In this document: piece after piece, positions 62,494 through 64,000 of the stretch | How the letters are laid out: each line of letters begins with the position of its first letter | How positions within the stretch are numbered: position 1 is the stretch's first letter | From: an uncultured Agromyces sp. | Lineage (GTDB): Bacteria > Actinomycetota > Actinomycetes > Actinomycetales > Microbacteriaceae | Reading direction: 5' to 3' | Assembly (NCBI GenBank): GCA_913053875.1 | Contig: CAJXGN010000001.1 | Location: 372,001-436,000 of the forward strand | DNA length: 64,000 bases | Notes under the pieces: model-generated | Seen by the model: the letters and a program-made list of their open reading frames with translations, nothing else | Told to the model about the DNA's origin: nothing | Database searches by the model: none | Translations under genes and position numbers: made by a program

Positions 62494-63659
62494 CGCCTCG
62501 CCTCCGCGCGGCCGCGCGCGGCGGACACGAGCATCGACTCGAGGGCGAGCGCGGGGGCGACGTTGCCCTCGATGCGCTCGCGCGCCAGGGCGATGGCGTC
62601 GAGCGTGGCGAGGGTCTGCGCGGGGCTCGCCGCCTCGGCCGCCCGGTCGAGCTCGGGCCGCAACTCGACGTTCACCAGGTCGATCTCGGCGCCGACCTGC
62701 AGCAGCAGCACGTCGCGGTACAGCGACGACAGGTCGACGAGGATGCGGTCGATGCCGTCGCGCAGGCTCCGCGTGGCGCGCCGCTTCTGGTCGTCCTCGA
62801 GTGCCTTGATCTGCGAACGCAGCGCCGCCGGCACGGCCTGGCCCGGAGCGACGCCCAGCGAGCGCAGTGCGTGCTCGCGCTCCTCGGCGTCGCGCTCGGC
62901 GGTGATGGCCTTCGCGTCGTCGCCGGCGATCTCGAGCATGCGCGCCGCGCCGAGCACGGCATCGCGCGTCGAACGAACCCCGAGCGCCGCGCGCAGCGTC
63001 TCCTCGCGGCGGGCGCGCGCCTCCTCGCTCGTCGCGAGCCGGAGCGCCATGCCGATGTGGCTCTGCGCCTCGCGCGCGCAGCGCTCGGCGAGCGCCGGGT
63101 CGACGCCGTCGCGCCGCACGAGCAGGGCTGCGACGTCGGCGACGCTCGGCACGCGCAGCCGCACGGTGCGCACGCGCGAGCGGATGGTCGGCAGCAGGTC
63201 GGCCTCGCTGGGCGCGCAGAGGATCCACACCGTGCGCGGCGGCGGCTCCTCGAGCTCCTTCAGCAACACGTTCGACGAGCGCTCGGTCATGCGATCGGCG
63301 TCCTCGATGACGACCACGCGGTACGGCGCGACCGACGGCGAGTAGTGCGAGCGTTCGACCACCGTGCGCAGCGTGTCGATCGAGATGATCACGCCCTGCG
63401 TCGAGACGACGTGCAGGTCGGGGTGCGACCCGGCGTCGACCTGCGCGATCGTCGTCGGCTCGCCGTCGGCGTCGCCGGAGAGCAGCGCCGTCGCGAACGC
63501 GAGGGCGAGGTTCGAACGGCCGGAGCCGGGCGGCCCCGTGATGAGCCAGGCGTGGGTCATGCCGTCGTCGCCCGCGGGAGCTGCGCCGGCTGCCGCACGG
63601 AACACGTCGATCGCGGCATCCTGCCCGGTCAGCTCGGTCCACACGCTCACGCCGTTCAC
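62490..63659 (-). CDS. holB: DNA polymerase III subunit delta-prime
   Basis: It is part of the clamp-loader complex. The 389-aa protein starts after GTG with NGVSVWTELTGQDAAIDVFRAAA. It has an AAA+ P-loop ITGPPGSGRSNLALAFATALL (Arg in place of the Walker Lys, as in delta-prime), then VISIDTLRTVVERSHYSP, VVIEDADRMTERSSNVLLKELEEPPPRTVWILCA with the S-N-x-L-L-K-x-L-E-E-P motif, and LPTIRSRVRTVRL with the S-R-C-like arginine. The usual zinc cysteines are missing, as in many actinobacteria. The start GTG at 63659 lies 1 nt after the tmk stop, so the two are coupled. Confidence 0.94.
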   Translation of the reverse strand: MNGVSVWTELTGQDAAIDVFRAAAGAAPAGDDGMTHAWLITGPPGSGRSNLALAFATALLSGDADGEPTTIAQVDAGSHPDLHVVSTQGVIISIDTLRTVVERSHYSPSVAPYRVVVIEDADRMTERSSNVLLKELEEPPPRTVWILCAPSEADLLPTIRSRVRTVRLRVPSVADVAALLVRRDGVDPALAERCAREAQSHIGMALRLATSEEARARREETLRAALGVRSTRDAVLGAARMLEIAGDDAKAITAERDAEEREHALRSLGVAPGQAVPAALRSQIKALEDDQKRRATRSLRDGIDRILVDLSSLYRDVLLLQVGAEIDLVNVELRPELDRAAEAASPAQTLATLDAIALARERIEGNVAPALALESMLVSAARGRAEARR

Positions 63660-63660
63660 G

Positions 63661-64000
63661 CTACCCGTCGCCGCCGACGAGCCGGCCCGCCATCGCGTCG
63701 CGGATCGCCGTCGCAAGCTCCTCGACCGGCAGCGTCGCGTCGAGCACGAGGAACCGCTCGGGCTCGGCAGCGGCGAGGTCGAGGTACGCCGCCCGCACGC
63801 GTGCGTGGAAGGACGCCCCTTCCGCCTCGAGCCGGTCGTAGCGCGTGCGCGCCCCGTCGAGGCGCGCACGCGCGGCCGCCTCGTCGAGGTCGAGCAGGAT
63901 CGTCAGGTCGGGCAGCAGGTCGTCGGTCGCCCACAGCGACAGCCGCCGCACCTCGTCGGCGTCGAGCACGCGCCCGGCGCCCTGGTAGGCGACGGAGGAG
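63661..64000 (-). CDS. tmk: Thymidylate kinase, 5' end cut off by the window
   Basis: It phosphorylates dTMP to dTDP. The visible 113 C-terminal residues begin SSVAYQGAGRVLDADEVRRL, the dTMP-binding S-x-A-Y-Q-G motif, then PDLTILLDLDEAAARARL and the C-terminal helix EELATAIRDAM. The LID segment RLDGARTRYDRLEAEGASFHARV is seen, with arginines as in other bacterial Tmk. The P-loop lies beyond the right edge. The stop TAG is at 63661-63663, and holB follows directly on the same strand, a frequent tmk-holB arrangement. Confidence 0.94.
   Translation of the reverse strand, partial: SSVAYQGAGRVLDADEVRRLSLWATDDLLPDLTILLDLDEAAARARLDGARTRYDRLEAEGASFHARVRAAYLDLAAAEPERFLVLDATLPVEELATAIRDAMAGRLVGGDG

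Overview
The window is high-GC DNA (roughly 70% or more by eye) with dense, short-spaced genes, many GTG starts and repeated 4-bp ATGA/GTGA overlaps. Gene content (secreted D-Ala-D-Ala carboxypeptidase, actinobacterial biotin-dependent acyl-CoA carboxylase alpha chain, RamB-type regulator beside GTP-dependent PEP carboxykinase, TAP-like lipoprotein hydrolase) and the style of the proteins point to an actinobacterium of the Microbacteriaceae, possibly Agromyces-like. The family is inferred; no search was run. It is chromosomal housekeeping and catabolic DNA. I see no phage genes, transposase, plasmid genes or CRISPR array.

Layout. 1-3802: partial 23S rRNA/tRNA uracil methyltransferase gene (-), Maf nucleotide pyrophosphatase, acyl-CoA carboxylase alpha chain. 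3791-5268: a 1.4-kb unit with one AbiEi/DUF559 gene, bounded by a 29/30 direct repeat and containing a perfect 17-bp inverted repeat. 5288-6724: LpdA-type NAD(P)H-quinone dehydrogenase. 6860-19701: nucleoside uptake and salvage: purine nucleoside phosphorylase and phosphosugar mutase on +, then a minus-strand run reading lipoprotein, ABC ATPase, two permeases, cdd, deoA, add and an orphan PTS IIA-IIB pair. 19880-22222: divergent manC and a mannosyltransferase-like gene. 22334-25796: sdhCDAB behind a candidate DtxR/DmdR iron box. 25828-30289: YihY/BrkB protein, exonuclease III, trpS, GNAT, HAD hydrolase. 30363-34132: FMN riboswitch and ribD-ribE-ribBA-ribH. 34194-40694: three-gene ABC-2 exporter (-), psuG-psuK, ABC exporter. 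40781-51719: gabT, pckG, divergent RamB-like regulator, PadR regulator plus membrane protein, SDR, thiolase, gabD, NIPSNAP protein, pncA. 51789-55531: M20 peptidase, dacB, Gfo/Idh oxidoreductase. 55706-60216: secreted GH78 rhamnosidase, small LuxR-type HTH protein, GNAT, tRNA-Thr(CGU). 60257-64000: TetR regulator, TAP-like lipoprotein hydrolase, holB and a truncated tmk.

How the genes fit together. The ABC system would import nucleosides. Cdd and Add deaminate them, DeoA and PNP phosphorolyse them, and the mutase can process pentose-1-phosphates. GabT and GabD make succinate from GABA, Sdh oxidises it, and PEP carboxykinase links the TCA cycle to gluconeogenesis under a likely RamB-type regulator. 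FMN is made behind its own riboswitch.

The most unusual signals are non-coding: (1) a very frequent CGGATGC core extended to the 16-mer GGCGAGCGGATGCCCC, which also forms hairpins at gene ends; (2) a family of exactly 60-nt nested palindromes downstream of gabT/pckG and gabD; (3) the direct-repeat-bounded AbiEi/DUF559 unit; (4) a recurring -10-like hexamer exactly 6-7 nt before the start codon of many genes, which suggests widespread leaderless transcription.
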